A stretch of 64,000 nucleotides of DNA from Halomonas sp. 25-S5 (GTDB lineage Bacteria > Pseudomonadota > Gammaproteobacteria > Pseudomonadales > Halomonadaceae). The stretch lies in contig NZ_JARANV010000006.1 in NCBI RefSeq assembly GCF_029889845.1, forward strand, positions 1 to 64,000, in the 5' to 3' direction. Positions 7,026-18,106 of the stretch are shown here, piece after piece; positions within the stretch are counted from its first letter, which is position 1; each line of letters begins with the position of its first letter. Made by a program: the position numbers and the translations under genes. The notes beneath the pieces are model-generated. The model saw only the letters and a program-made list of their open reading frames with translations. It was not told where the DNA came from and searched no databases.

Positions 7026-8399
7026 TTAGAAAAAGGTCAAACCCACCTGGAACAGCCGCTCCACATCACGGAGGCGGCGCTTGTCGATCACGAACAGGAT
7101 GACATGGTCGCCCGACCTTACTACCACGTTGTCATGGGCGATCAGCACCTCCTTGCCGCGCACCACGGCGCCGATGGTGGTGCCCTGGGGCAGATCGATT
7201 TCGCCGATGGCGCGTCCCACCACCTTTGACGACTGGGTGTCGCCGTGGGCGATGGCCTCGATGGCCTCGGCCGCGCCGCGGCGCAGCGAGTGGACATTGA
7301 CGATGTCGCCGCGTCGCACGTGGGTCAGCAGGCTGCCGATGGTCGCCTGCTGCGGTGAGATGGCGATATCGATCTCGCCCCCCTGCACCAGGTCGACGTA
7401 GGCGGCGTTGTTGATCAGCGTCAGCACCTTCTTGGCCCCCATGCGCTTGGCCAGCATCGACGACATGATGTTGACCTCGTCGTCGTTGGTCAGCGCGCAG
7501 AAGATGTCGCAATCCTCGATGTTCTCCTCTTCCAGCAGCCGCTTGGCGGTGGCGCTGCCGTGCAGCACCACGGTGCGGTCGAGGCGTTCGGAGAGCTGGG
7601 TGCAGCGCTCGAGGTTGTGCTCGATGATCTTGACCTGGTGGCTGTGCTCCAGGTGCTCGGCCAGGCGCTCGCCGATGTTGCCGCCGCCGGCGATCATCAC
7701 CCGGCGGAAGTCGCGGTCGAGGCGGCGCAGCTCGCTCATTACCGCGCGGATATCGCGGCGGGCGGCGATGAAGAACACCTCGTCGTCGGCCTCGATCACG
7801 GTGTCGCCGCGCGGGATGATCGGCCGGTCCTTCCGATAGATGGCCGCCACCCGGGTGTCCACGCTGGGCATGTGGCGGCGCAGGAAGCCCAGCTCCTGGC
7901 CGACCAGCGGGCCACCGTAGAAGGCCCTCACCGCCACCAGTTGCACCAGGCCACCGGCGAACTCCAGCACCTGCAGGGCGCCGGGGTGTTCGATCAGCCG
8001 GCGGATATGGTCGGTGACCACCTGCTCGGGGCTGATCAGCACGTCAATGGGCACCGCCTCGTGGGCGAACAGCCCCTTGCGGGTCAGGTAGGCGGTGGCT
8101 CGCACCCGGGCGATCTTGGTCGGCGTGCGGAACAGGGTGTGCGCCACCTGGCAGGCGATCATGTTGACTTCGTCGGAGTTGGTCACCGCGATCAGCATGT
8201 CGGCGTCCTCGCAGCCGGCCTGGCGCAGCACCATGGGGTAGGAGCCGGCCCCCGACACCGTGCGGATGTCCAGGCGGGTATGCAGCTCGCGCAGGCGCTC
8301 GTTGTCGGTGTCCACCACCGTGATGTCGTTCTCCTCCCGGGCCAAGTGCTCGGCAAGGGTGCCGCCGACCTGGCCGGCGCCAAGGATGATGATCTTCAT
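7026..8399 (-). CDS. trkA: Trk system regulatory NAD-binding subunit TrkA
   Basis: The 457-residue protein is a tandem of two RCK units. [16 protein letters not shown] (residues 7-22) and [16 protein letters not shown] (~238) are the two nucleotide-binding Rossmann loops, each followed by a TrkA-C ligand domain. It sits on the cytosolic face of TrkH and controls gating with NAD(H)/ATP. Size matches E. coli TrkA (458). In many gammaproteobacteria trkA follows rsmB, as here, with a dodecin gene between. Confidence 0.96.
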   Translation of the reverse strand: MKIIILGAGQVGGTLAEHLAREENDITVVDTDNERLRELHTRLDIRTVSGAGSYPMVLRQAGCEDADMLIAVTNSDEVNMIACQVAHTLFRTPTKIARVRATAYLTRKGLFAHEAVPIDVLISPEQVVTDHIRRLIEHPGALQVLEFAGGLVQLVAVRAFYGGPLVGQELGFLRRHMPSVDTRVAAIYRKDRPIIPRGDTVIEADDEVFFIAARRDIRAVMSELRRLDRDFRRVMIAGGGNIGERLAEHLEHSHQVKIIEHNLERCTQLSERLDRTVVLHGSATAKRLLEEENIEDCDIFCALTNDDEVNIMSSMLAKRMGAKKVLTLINNAAYVDLVQGGEIDIAISPQQATIGSLLTHVRRGDIVNVHSLRRGAAEAIEAIAHGDTQSSKVVGRAIGEIDLPQGTTIGAVVRGKEVLIAHDNVVVRSGDHVILFVIDKRRLRDVERLFQVGLTFF

Positions 8400-8519
8400 G
8401 GTCGTTGTTGTCCGCTCCGGTCAGACCGCGGGGGATCGAGGGCGGCGCACCTGGTGCGCCGCAACATGGCGAGGCAAGCCTAAACCAGCTGCCGTGAGAA
8501 GAACAGGTCGCGGCGTGGT

Positions 8520-8726
8520 TCAGTCCAGGGTGAACCCGACCCTGATGGTGACCTGCCAGTGGGCGACCCGCCCGTCCTCGATATGGCCGCGGGTGTCCAT
8601 GACCTCGAACCAGCGCATGCCATGCAGGCTCTCGGCGGCCTTGGTCAGGGCGCTCTGGATGGCGTCCTCGATGTTTTTCTCCGAGGAGCCCGTCAGCTCG
8701 ATGTGCTTGTAGGTGTGGTGGCTCAT
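8520..8726 (-). CDS. Dodecin-family flavin-binding protein
   Basis: The 68-residue protein ([20 protein letters not shown], then [20 protein letters not shown]) has the dodecin fold signature, including the Trp of MRWFEV that stacks on flavin. Dodecins form hollow dodecamers that store or buffer FMN/riboflavin or related ligands. Start at 8726 is supported by GGAGG 5 nt upstream. It sits between rsmB and trkA on the same strand. Confidence 0.92.
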   Translation of the reverse strand: MSHHTYKHIELTGSSEKNIEDAIQSALTKAAESLHGMRWFEVMDTRGHIEDGRVAHWQVTIRVGFTLD

Positions 8727-8761
8727 GGGACCTCCAGTGTCGTGGAACGGACAGCCCGCCC

Positions 8762-10114
8762 TCAGGCGGGATGCTTCTCCAGTCTGGCATAGAAGAAGCC
8801 ATCGTGGCTGTCGGGCTGCGGCAGCAATTGCCGCCCGGTGCCCGCGGCGCGGCCCCAGGCCATGTCGGCCGGGGTGGTCACCACTGCTTCCGGGGTGCGG
8901 GCGAGGAAGCGCTCGATCTGCTCGGCGTTCTCCTCGGGCAGCACCGAGCAGGTGGCGTAGAGCAGGGTGCCGCCGGGGCGCAGCAGCGGCCACAGGTTGT
9001 CGAGCAGCCGGGCCTGGAGCTCGGCCAGCCTGGGGATGTCCGAGGGGCGGCGTAACCGCTTGATGTCGGGGTGGCGGCGGATCACGCCGCTGCCGGAGCA
9101 GGGGGCATCGAGCAGGATGGCGTCGAAGAACGTGCCGTCCCACCAATCGCGGGTGGTGGCGTCGCCCTCGGCCAGGGTCGCGGCGAGCCCCAGCCGTGTC
9201 AGGGTGTCCTCGACACGGGCCAGGCGTGCGGCATCGCTGTCGACGGCCTGCAGGTCGATATCGAACAGTTCCAGCAGGTGTGCGGTCTTTCCGCCCGGGG
9301 CGCAACAGGCATCCAGCACCCGAGCGCCCGGCCGCGGCGCAAGCGACGGGCCGAGCAGCACGGCGGTAAGCTGGGCCGACTCATCCTGGACGCTGACATG
9401 GCCCTCGGCGAAGCCGGGAAGCACCTCGACATCACGTGGCGCCTCGAGGGTCAGGCCATCCGGCGCATGCGCGCAGAGACGCGCCTCGATGCCCGCCGCG
9501 GCGAGGCGTTCCAGGTACATTTCGCGGTCGCCATGGCGGCGGTTGATGCGCAGGGTCATGGGCCCCGGTATATTATTGGCTTCGCAGATGGCTCGCCAGT
9601 CGTCGGGCCAGGCCTGGCGCAGGGCCTTGAGCCACCAGCGGGGATGCAGCAGCGCCACGGCCGGGTCGTGGTCGACCTCGGCCTGGAGCTCGGCGCTCTC
9701 GCGCTGCAGGCGCCGCAGGCAGCCGTTGAGCACCCGGGTGGCCCACTCCTTGCCCAGTAGGCGAGCGGCGCCGGCGGTCTCACCCACCGCGGCGTGGGCC
9801 GGAATGCGTAGGTAGAGCAGCTGGTGGATACCGAGCAGCAGCAGCGCCTGGACGTCGGCGTCGCGGGCCTTGAACGGCTTGGCCAGCAGCGTGCCGGCCA
9901 GCGCCTCGAGGCGGGGCAGGGTCCGGCAGGTGCCGTAGCAGAGCGCCTTGAACAGGGCCCGGTCACGGGCCACCACCTGATGGTCGTCGAGGCCGGTGAG
10001 CGAGCCCTTGCCGGTGATCACCGGGGCCAGGGCACGGGCGGCGGCGGCACGCACCGCCAGGCCGTTGTCGCGACTGCCTTCCCGGGAGCGGGGCGCGGGG
10101 GTTGCCTGGCTCAT
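8762..10114 (-). CDS. rsmB: 16S rRNA m5C967 methyltransferase RsmB
   Basis: The 450-residue enzyme has an N-terminal NusB-like RNA-binding domain (~20-150, ending [17 protein letters not shown]) and a C-terminal SAM methyltransferase domain (~170-448). Motifs include [16 protein letters not shown] (SAM loop), [15 protein letters not shown] (motif IV Cys) and [14 protein letters not shown] (catalytic motif VI Cys). It methylates C967 of 16S rRNA. Its ATG overlaps the fmt stop by 4 bp, forming the def-fmt-rsmB order of gammaproteobacteria. Confidence 0.96.
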   Translation of the reverse strand: MSQATPAPRSREGSRDNGLAVRAAAARALAPVITGKGSLTGLDDHQVVARDRALFKALCYGTCRTLPRLEALAGTLLAKPFKARDADVQALLLLGIHQLLYLRIPAHAAVGETAGAARLLGKEWATRVLNGCLRRLQRESAELQAEVDHDPAVALLHPRWWLKALRQAWPDDWRAICEANNIPGPMTLRINRRHGDREMYLERLAAAGIEARLCAHAPDGLTLEAPRDVEVLPGFAEGHVSVQDESAQLTAVLLGPSLAPRPGARVLDACCAPGGKTAHLLELFDIDLQAVDSDAARLARVEDTLTRLGLAATLAEGDATTRDWWDGTFFDAILLDAPCSGSGVIRRHPDIKRLRRPSDIPRLAELQARLLDNLWPLLRPGGTLLYATCSVLPEENAEQIERFLARTPEAVVTTPADMAWGRAAGTGRQLLPQPDSHDGFFYARLEKHPA

Positions 10115-11100
10115 GCGGTGGCCTCCTCATCGGTGTGTCCCAGTCGGGTGCCGGGCGCGAGGCGCTCGGCGCGGGCCTTGAGCAGTTCGCTCACCGCCAG
10201 GGGCTTGCCGCCGGGCAGCTGGGCGCGGGTCACCTCGAGCACTTGGTCGCCGGCCGCGCCGCAGGCGATGCGCAGGGCATCGGGGCCGTGGGCCAGCAGG
10301 GTGCCGGGCGGCATCGGGGCCTCGCCCGGGGCGGGGGAGGCGGCCCGCGCCATCAGCAGGCGCAGGCGGTCGTCCCCCAGGGCACACCAGGCCACCGGCC
10401 AGGGGTTGAAGGCGCGGATCCGCGCCGCGAGCTCGGCGGCCGGGCGGCGGAAGTCGAGTTCCGCCTCGGCCTTGGAGAGCTTGGCGGCATAGTTGATCCC
10501 CGCCTCGGGCTGGGGCGTGGTGGGCAGGCCATCGCCGGCCAGCGCATCCAGGGCCTCGACGATCGCCTGGCCGCCGAGGCGCGCCAGGCGGTCGTGGAGC
10601 TCGCCGCCGGTGGTGTTGGCGGCGATCGGGGTGCGCCTGACCAGCAGCATGTCGCCGGTGTCGAGGCCCGCGTCCATCTGCATGATGGTCACGCCGCTCT
10701 CCGCGTCGCCGGCCTCGATGGCCCGCTGGATGGGGGCCGCCCCGCGCCAGCGCGGCAGCAGCGAGGCATGCACGTTGAGACAGCCCAGCGGAGGGATCTC
10801 GAGCACGGCACCGGGCAGGATCAGCCCGTAGGCCACCACCACCATGATGTCGGCCTCAAGCCCCGCCAGCTCGGCCCGACCCTCGGGCGCCTTCAGGGTC
10901 GCCGGCTGATGGACCGGCAGGTCGTGCTCCAGCGCGAGGGCCTTCACGGGGCTCGGGGTCAGCTTGCGGCCGCGGCCGGCCGGGCGGTCGGGCTGGGTAT
11001 AGACGGCGACGACGTCGTGGCGGCTCGCCAGCAGCGCCGCCAGGCTCTCGGCGGCAAAGTCGGGAGTGCCGGCGAAGATGACGCGCAGGGGTCGGGACAT
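10111..11100 (-). CDS. fmt: Methionyl-tRNA formyltransferase Fmt
   Basis: The 329-residue protein begins [20 protein letters not shown], has the folate-binding and catalytic segment [20 protein letters not shown] (~108-127) and [13 protein letters not shown], and a C-terminal OB-like domain for tRNA. It formylates the initiator Met-tRNA with 10-formyl-THF. Length is close to the family norm (315). It is coupled to rsmB by a 4-bp overlap; a hairpin at 11161-11186 separates it from def. Confidence 0.97.
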   Translation of the reverse strand: MSRPLRVIFAGTPDFAAESLAALLASRHDVVAVYTQPDRPAGRGRKLTPSPVKALALEHDLPVHQPATLKAPEGRAELAGLEADIMVVVAYGLILPGAVLEIPPLGCLNVHASLLPRWRGAAPIQRAIEAGDAESGVTIMQMDAGLDTGDMLLVRRTPIAANTTGGELHDRLARLGGQAIVEALDALAGDGLPTTPQPEAGINYAAKLSKAEAELDFRRPAAELAARIRAFNPWPVAWCALGDDRLRLLMARAASPAPGEAPMPPGTLLAHGPDALRIACGAAGDQVLEVTRAQLPGGKPLAVSELLKARAERLAPGTRLGHTDEEATA

Positions 11101-11160
11101 GTTCAGGACCTTGCCAGTGGGCGATGCCCTCCATGATAACGGAGGTGGCCGGAAACGACG

Positions 11161-11186
11161 AAGGCCGACGCATCGGCGTCGGCCTT
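11161..11186 (-). terminator. Hairpin between def and fmt
   Basis: AAGGCCGACGC-ATCG-GCGTCGGCCTT is a perfect 11-bp stem with a 4-nt loop in the 108-bp gap. It is followed on the minus strand by a weak T-rich stretch (TTCGTCGTTTCC). It may attenuate read-through from def into fmt. Confidence 0.55.
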
Positions 11187-11208
11187 CTCCGGGAGGTTCG
11201 GCAAGGCG

Positions 11209-11721
11209 TCAGGCGGGTTGCATCTGCCGGTGACGCTTGTGCATCTTCTTCATCACCCGGTCACGCTTGAGCGCGGAGAGGTAGTCGACGAACAGCACCC
11301 CTTCCAGGTGATCGTATTCGTGCTGTATGCAGTGGGCGAGCAGGCCCTCGGCCTCCATCTCGTAGGGCTGGCCGTCACGATCCAGGGCCTCGAGGTGAAC
11401 CCTCAGGGCGCGGGGAACCTCGGCGTAGTACTCCGGGATCGACAGGCAGCCCTCCTGCATCGGCTCACGCTCCTCGCCGAGGGGCGTGAACTGCGGGTTG
11501 ATCAGCACCAGCGGGCGCGACTGGCCGTCGCTGACGTCAATGACGATGACCCGGCGGTGCACGTCTACCTGGGTAGCGGCCAGTCCGATGCCGCTTGCGT
11601 CGTACATGGTCTCGAGCATGTCGTCGACCAGGCGGCGTACCTCGTCGTCTACCGTCTCGACCGGCGTGGCGATGGTGCGCAGCCGCTCGTCGGGAAATTC
11701 GAGGATGGGTAATTTGGCCAT
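11209..11721 (-). CDS. def: Peptide deformylase
   Basis: The three deformylase motifs are all present: GIGLAATQ (motif 1, ~45-52), EGCLSIP (motif 2, metal-binding Cys) and QHEYDHLEG (motif 3, HExxH, ~133-141). The Fe2+ enzyme removes the formyl group from nascent proteins, pairing functionally with Fmt next door. The 170-residue length is normal. It is divergent from the LysM gene across a 170-bp region where promoters for both must lie; I see no strong consensus there. Confidence 0.97.
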   Translation of the reverse strand: MAKLPILEFPDERLRTIATPVETVDDEVRRLVDDMLETMYDASGIGLAATQVDVHRRVIVIDVSDGQSRPLVLINPQFTPLGEEREPMQEGCLSIPEYYAEVPRALRVHLEALDRDGQPYEMEAEGLLAHCIQHEYDHLEGVLFVDYLSALKRDRVMKKMHKRHRQMQPA

Positions 11722-11891
11722 GGCGTTGGAATCACCGTTATGCTGTCATTTACAAGATGACACTATTCTAGGAGTACGCGCTCGGTGGCGATAGCGTCGA
11801 ACGTGCATCATATCAATAGCATCTGACTATACCACGTCGCCGTCGTTCCATGGCGTCAGGCGTGAGGCCAGCAACGCGGGGGAGAGCAGGG

Positions 11892-13001
11892 ATGAGACAG
11901 ACAGGATGCGCAGTGGGGTGGCGCCAGCGGCTGAAGGGGGGGCTCGGTACCCTGCTGGTGGGTGGGGCCCTGAGCCTTGCCACCACGCTTGCCCAGGCCC
12001 AGGGGCTCTCCTGGGAGGAGGGCCTGAAAGGCGATGCCCCGGATCGCTATACGGTGGTCAGGGGTGACACCCTCTGGGACATCTCCGGTCGTTTCCTGCG
12101 GCATCCCTGGCAGTGGCCCGAGGTGTGGCAGGTCAACCCGCAGATCAAGAACCCGCACCTGATCTATCCCGGCGACGTCGTCTACCTCTATGACTGCAAC
12201 GGGCGCCCCTGTCTCGGCCTCGAGCGGGGCCAGGGCATGGTCCGACTGTCGCCGGAGGTCCGTACCACCCCGCACCGCGAGGCCATCGAGCCGATACCCC
12301 TGGATGCCGTGCGCCACTTCCTGCGCGAGCACCGTGTCATCGACGACCCCGAGGCGCTGGACGAGCTGGCCTATGTGGTCGCCGGGGATGATGGTCGCCT
12401 GGTCAGCGGCGGCGGTGACCGCCTCTATGCCCGCGGCCGGGTCGAGGGCGACGGCCGCTTTGGCCTCTACCGGGTGGGCGAGCGCTATGTCGACAGCGCC
12501 AGCGGCGAGCCGCTCGGCCTCGAGTTGGAGAGCGTCGGCCAGGCGCGCCGCCTGCGTCAGGAGGACGATATCGCGGTGCTGGAGGTGACCTCCTCCAGTC
12601 AGGAGGTGCGCAACGACGACATCGTGCTGCCGCTCGAGGATCGCCGGCTGGTCACCGAGTTCCTGCCCCGGGCCCCCGACCAGGAGATCGAGGGGCGCAT
12701 CCTGGCGGTGCCCGGCGGCGTGCGCTTCATCGGCCGCCTGCAGGTGGTGGCGCTCGACCGCGGCCGGCGCGACGGCCTGGAGGCGGGCCACGTGCTGAGG
12801 GTAGAGCAGCGCGGCGAGCTGGTCAGCGACCCGCGCACCGGCGAGGCGCTGCGCCTGCCCGGCGAGGATGCCGGCCTGGTGATGGTCTTCCGTCCCTACG
12901 AGAAGATGAGCTACGGCTTGGTGATGCAGGCCAACCGCACCCTCTCCGTGGGCGACCGCATCCACAGCCCGCAGCGCCTGCTGGATACGGCGCTGCGCTA
13001 G
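11892..13001 (+). CDS. LysM-domain cell-envelope protein
   Basis: Starting at the ATG at 11892 (GGAGAGCAGGG upstream), the 369-residue product has a signal peptide (hydrophobic GGLGTLLVGGALSLATTLAQ) and one LysM domain at ~55-105 (YTVVRGDTLWDISGRFL, then NPQIKNPHLIYPGDVVYL). The rest resembles the conserved partner of dprA in gammaproteobacteria, often annotated as a LysM peptidoglycan-binding protein. It likely binds peptidoglycan in the periplasm; no catalytic domain is recognised. The order def // lysM-dprA-tsaC is conserved. Confidence 0.88.
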   Translation: MRQTGCAVGWRQRLKGGLGTLLVGGALSLATTLAQAQGLSWEEGLKGDAPDRYTVVRGDTLWDISGRFLRHPWQWPEVWQVNPQIKNPHLIYPGDVVYLYDCNGRPCLGLERGQGMVRLSPEVRTTPHREAIEPIPLDAVRHFLREHRVIDDPEALDELAYVVAGDDGRLVSGGGDRLYARGRVEGDGRFGLYRVGERYVDSASGEPLGLELESVGQARRLRQEDDIAVLEVTSSSQEVRNDDIVLPLEDRRLVTEFLPRAPDQEIEGRILAVPGGVRFIGRLQVVALDRGRRDGLEAGHVLRVEQRGELVSDPRTGEALRLPGEDAGLVMVFRPYEKMSYGLVMQANRTLSVGDRIHSPQRLLDTALR

Positions 13002-13015
13002 GGCGAGGCCCGACG

Positions 13016-14116
13016 GTGCAGGCGCGGGAATGGCTGGTTCTCGCCCGGTTGCCCGGCATGGGCGCCGCGCGCCTGGCCGAACGGGTGGCGGCACGTCCTG
13101 ACTGGCCGGACGGCTGGCTGGCCGTGCTGCCGCGCGAGGCGGGCATGGCCCTGCGGCTATGGCTCGATCATCCCGCCCGCAGCCCCCTCTCCGCCGACCT
13201 GGCGGCCGACGAGGCCTGGCTCGCGGCCGAGCCCGGCCGGCACCTCCTCCACCCCGATCATCCGTCCTGGCCGAGGCTACTCGTGCAGATCGCCGATCCC
13301 CCGCCGGTGCTCTGGGCGCTGGGCGACCTCGGGGCCCTTGGCCCGCCGCGGCTGGCCATGGTCGGCTCGCGGCGGCCGACCCGCGAGGGGCTCACCAATG
13401 CCGCAGGCTTCGCCCGGGAGCTGGCCGGGCGGGGCTGGTGCGTGGTCAGCGGCATGGCACTGGGTATCGATGCCGCCGCCCAGCAGGCGGCACTCGACGC
13501 CGGCGGGGCGAGCGTGGCGGTACTCGGCTGCGGGGTGGACGTCATCTATCCGCCGCGCCACCATCGCCTCTACCGGCGCCTGCAAGAGACGGGCGGACTG
13601 CTGCTCTCCGAGCATCCCCCGGGCACCCGGGCACGGGCCAGCTTCTTCCCGCGCCGCAACCGCATCGTCACCGGCCTCTCGCTGGGCGTGCTGGTGGTGG
13701 AGGCCGCCGAGCGCAGCGGCTCGCTGGTCAGTGCCCGGCTGGCCCTCGAGCAGAACCGCGAGGTCTTCGCCCTGCCCGGCTCGATCCATAACCCGACAGC
13801 GCGCGGCTGCCTGCAGCTCATCCGCGATGGTGCCGTGCTGGTCCGCGACCTGGACGACATCCTCGCCGAGCTCAGCCAGTGGGCGGTGGCTAGCGCCCCC
13901 GCTCCGGTTTCTTCAGCGCCCGAGCCGGCCGAGGCGCCGGAGAATTCGCTGCTGCGCTGGCTGAGCGACACGCCCACGCCGGTGGACGCCCTGGTGGCCC
14001 TGACCGGCCGCGGCGTCGCCGACTGCCAGCGCGGCCTGTTCGAACTAGAGCTGGAGGGTGCCGCGACCCAGGCCGCCGGTGGCTGGGTGCGCCTGCCGAC
14101 CCGGCCGGGAGCGTGA
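13016..14116 (+). CDS. dprA: DNA-processing protein DprA
   Basis: The protein starts with GTG at 13016, 14 bp after the LysM gene. It has an N-terminal SAM-like region, the Rossmann core (MVGSRRPTREGLTNAAGFAR at ~117, VVSGMALGIDAAAQQAAL, FFPRRNRIVTGLS, ERSGSLVSARLALEQNREVF) and a C-terminal winged-helix (DTPTPVDALVALTGRG). DprA protects incoming single-stranded DNA and loads RecA in transformation. 366 residues is typical. Together with pilW and RodZ-linked genes it hints at, but does not prove, competence. Confidence 0.95.
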   Translation: MQAREWLVLARLPGMGAARLAERVAARPDWPDGWLAVLPREAGMALRLWLDHPARSPLSADLAADEAWLAAEPGRHLLHPDHPSWPRLLVQIADPPPVLWALGDLGALGPPRLAMVGSRRPTREGLTNAAGFARELAGRGWCVVSGMALGIDAAAQQAALDAGGASVAVLGCGVDVIYPPRHHRLYRRLQETGGLLLSEHPPGTRARASFFPRRNRIVTGLSLGVLVVEAAERSGSLVSARLALEQNREVFALPGSIHNPTARGCLQLIRDGAVLVRDLDDILAELSQWAVASAPAPVSSAPEPAEAPENSLLRWLSDTPTPVDALVALTGRGVADCQRGLFELELEGAATQAAGGWVRLPTRPGA

Positions 14117-14173
14117 TAGGATATGCCCCCTGACGCCGGTCATCCGGCATGTCGAGGCAAGGCGAGGAGACCC

Positions 14174-15692
<1,519 letters not shown>

Positions 15693-15709
15693 GGGACAGA
15701 AAAGGGGCG

Positions 15710-15819
15710 CCGGTGACAGGTCCCGAAGTGTCGGACCACCGAGGGGGCGCTGTGAATACATCCTTGTACGCTACCGACGCCATCCCTGGCGTAGGACCTC
15801 CTCTACGACCTGTCACCGG
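15710..15819. repeat. Long inverted-repeat element between hemF and aroE
   Basis: CCGGTGACAGGTC at 15710-15722 is the exact inverse complement of GACCTGTCACCGG at 15807-15819. Inside, GACGCCATCCCTGGCGT forms a further hairpin. The 110-bp unit fills most of the hemF-aroE gap and has no coding frame of note. It looks like a small interspersed palindromic element; only one copy is seen in this window. Confidence 0.6.
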
Positions 15820-15873
15820 ATCAGCCCCGCAAAATACAGCTATCCGCGATGGCTCTGAAGGAGAAAAAATACC

Positions 15874-16686
15874 ATGACCGATCGCTACTGCGTCTTCGGC
15901 CACCCGGTCGGCCATTCGAAGTCGCCGGTCATCCACGCCGCCTTCGCCGCGCAGACCGGGGACGATATCGAGTACACCGCCATCGAGGCGCCGCTGGACG
16001 ACTTCGCCGGCGCCTGGCGGCGCTTCGTGGCCGAGGGCGGCCGTGGGGCCAACGTCACCGTGCCCTTCAAGGAGGCGGCCTTCCGCCTCTGCGACACGCT
16101 CAGCGAGCGCGCCCGTCGGGCCGGGGCGGTCAACACCCTGATCCTGGGGGGCAACGGTCTGACATACGGCGATACCACTGACGGGGTCGGCCTGGTGCGC
16201 GATCTCAAGCGCCATGGCGTGGAACTGGCTGGGGCACGGATCCTGGTGCTGGGTGCCGGGGGCGCGGTGCGCGGTGTGCTGGAGCCGCTGCTGGCGGAGG
16301 GGCCGGCGAGCCTGCTGGTGGCCAACCGCACGGCGGCCAAGGCCGAGGCGCTGGCCGCCGACTTCCGCGACCTGGGCGAGATCGCCGGCGGCGGCTTCGA
16401 CGCCGTGGCGGGCCCCTTCGACCTGGTGATCAACGGCACCAGCGCGAGCCTCGCCGGTGACCTGCCGCCGCTGCCCGACGCGCTCTTCGCGCCGGGCGCC
16501 ACCGCCCACGACATGATGTACGGCGCCGCGCCCACGGTCTTCCTGCGCTGGGCCGCCGAGCGCGGCGCCAAGACCGTGGATGGCCTGGGCATGCTGCTGG
16601 AACAAGCGGCGGAGTCCTTCTTCCAGTGGCGTGGCAGTCGCCCCGATACCGGCCCGGTGCTGGAGAGGCTCAGGCGGGCGCTTTAA
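15874..16686 (+). CDS. aroE: Shikimate dehydrogenase AroE
   Basis: The 270-residue enzyme starts [20 protein letters not shown] (shikimate-binding Ser-x-Ser region), has NVTVPFKE with the catalytic Lys, [12 protein letters not shown] and the NADP loop [16 protein letters not shown] (~126-141). It reduces 3-dehydroshikimate in aromatic amino-acid synthesis. The start has AAGGAG upstream. Its stop codon overlaps the left terminal repeat of the element at 16683-16880. Confidence 0.97.
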   Translation: MTDRYCVFGHPVGHSKSPVIHAAFAAQTGDDIEYTAIEAPLDDFAGAWRRFVAEGGRGANVTVPFKEAAFRLCDTLSERARRAGAVNTLILGGNGLTYGDTTDGVGLVRDLKRHGVELAGARILVLGAGGAVRGVLEPLLAEGPASLLVANRTAAKAEALAADFRDLGEIAGGGFDAVAGPFDLVINGTSASLAGDLPPLPDALFAPGATAHDMMYGAAPTVFLRWAAERGAKTVDGLGMLLEQAAESFFQWRGSRPDTGPVLERLRRAL

Positions 16687-16880
16687 TAAAGGTTCATCGC
16701 ATGAAAACACTCGGTTCTCATGTAGGCCCGATAAGCCGGAGGCGCATCGGGCGAAGAGGCTAGCACCGCCTCGTGGATCCGCCCGGTGCGCTGGCGCTTA
16801 CCGGCCCTACGGGGTTGGGGCGGCAAGCCGATATCTTGCCGTAAGCATCGTCACGCTAATCTGCGAGGAACCTTAATAAA
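16683..16880. repeat. MITE/REP-like element, copy 1
   Basis: The ends are near-inverted: TAATAAAGGTTCATCGCA on the left and CTGCGAGGAACCTTAATAAA on the right. Inside, GTAGGCCCGATAAGCCGG..GGCGCATCGGGC faces an inverted partner GCCCGGTGCGCTGGCGCTTA..CCGGCCCTACGG, as in paired REP units. A related copy lies at 33423-33568. No open frame of note; likely a non-autonomous mobile or REP-type element. Its left end overlaps the aroE stop codon. Confidence 0.65.
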
Positions 16881-16904
16881 GAGCGATCGACTGCCAGGGC
16901 GCCG

Positions 16905-17165
16905 TCAGCGTCTCTTGACGTAAAGCCCCACCATGCACAGCGCCACACCGGCCACCGAGGTCAGCATGCCGCCGTTGACCAGCCAGGGGTGGCGGTCGAT
17001 CCAGGGCACGAAGGGCTGGGCGGTGTCGCGGCAGACGCCCGCGCGATAATCCCAGTGCCCCTCCTGAACGAGCAGGCAGTCGCGCACCTCACTCAGTTCG
17101 ATGAAGTAGGCGCCCATCAGCATCAGGATGGGTAGTACCAGCAGCAGCAATCCGATCTTCAGCAT
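16905..17165 (-). CDS. Small two-helix membrane protein
   Basis: The 86-residue protein has two hydrophobic segments: residues 1-22 (LKIGLLLLVLPILMLMGAYF) and 63-82 (VNGGMLTSVAGVALCMVGLY). Between them a short loop contains Cys30 and Cys46 (VRDC, GVCRD), probably periplasmic and possibly disulfide-linked. I do not recognise a family. It ends 17 bp from the upstream M48 peptidase gene on the same strand, suggesting cotranscription. Confidence 0.65.
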   Translation of the reverse strand: MLKIGLLLLVLPILMLMGAYFIELSEVRDCLLVQEGHWDYRAGVCRDTAQPFVPWIDRHPWLVNGGMLTSVAGVALCMVGLYVKRR

Positions 17166-17182
17166 GCACGACAAACCTTTCT

Positions 17183-17986
17183 TCAGGGGCGCGGGCAGTG
17201 GGGCGTGCGGCCGGCGTTGCGGGCTTGTTGGTAGCGGGCCATGGCGTCGCCCATGGCCGCTTCCAGGCCGCCGATGCGCTGGCCGTGGCTGGGGTGGGTG
17301 GACATCCAGGCCGGTGGCCGGGCGCCGCCTCCGGCGGCCCCCATGTTGTCCCACAGGGAAACGCTTTCCCGCGGGTCGAAGCCGGCGTCGGCCATCAGGG
17401 TCAGGCCCAGGGTGTCGGCCTCGCTCTCGTGGCGCCGCGAGAAGGGCAGCAGGATGCCGTACTGGGCGCCCATGCCCAGCGCCGCCATCATGGTCTCGCC
17501 GCCGGCGCCCTGCATGCCGGAAGCGGAGGAGATCACCGACAGGCCGAGCTGGGTGGCTGTCTGGGTAGAGGCGCGCTCGTTGGCATGGCGGGCCAGCACG
17601 TGGGCGATCTCGTGGCCGATCACCGCGGCGAGCTGGTCCTGGTTGCGGGCGACCTGGAGCAGGCCGGTGTTGATGCCCACGTAGCCGCCGGGGAGGGCGA
17701 AGGCGTTGGCCTGCTCGGACTCGAAGACCTTGACCTGCCAGCTCTGGTTGCGTTCCTGCTGGGGCAGGGCGCGGACCACGGCCTCGGTCACGCACTGCAC
17801 GTAGCGCAGCGGCGCGCCGCCGACCGTCGGCAGCTCCTGCTGGTACTGGGCGAAGGCCTGGGCCCCCATCTGGTCGAGCTGCTCGTCGGACATCAGGGTG
17901 AGCTGCGAGCGCCCGGTGGGCGAGGTGGTGCAGGCGGCGAGGCTGACGCTCAGGGCGCCAACGGCAAGCAAATGGGTCCAACGCAT
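17183..17986 (-). CDS. M48-family metalloprotease, lipoprotein
   Basis: The 267-residue protein starts at the ATG at 17986 (GGAGCTC upstream) with a lipoprotein signal ending LAAC (Cys19). The zinc motif HEIAHVLARH is at ~130 and the third ligand Glu is in RRHESEAD (~185). It resembles the LoiP/YcaL type of periplasmic M48 proteases that act in outer-membrane quality control. Unlike BepA it lacks TPR repeats. Likely anchored in the inner leaflet of the outer membrane. Confidence 0.9.
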   Translation of the reverse strand: MRWTHLLAVGALSVSLAACTTSPTGRSQLTLMSDEQLDQMGAQAFAQYQQELPTVGGAPLRYVQCVTEAVVRALPQQERNQSWQVKVFESEQANAFALPGGYVGINTGLLQVARNQDQLAAVIGHEIAHVLARHANERASTQTATQLGLSVISSASGMQGAGGETMMAALGMGAQYGILLPFSRRHESEADTLGLTLMADAGFDPRESVSLWDNMGAAGGGARPPAWMSTHPSHGQRIGGLEAAMGDAMARYQQARNAGRTPHCPRP

Positions 17987-18106
17987 GGAGAGCTCCTGTC
18001 GATGCCAGATCAGTGAGACTCTGGACGGGGCGTCGAGGTTCGCCACAAGATACCCCGAACGCCGGTCAGGTCAACCGCGAAATATGCACACCGGGAGGAA
18101 GCCGCC

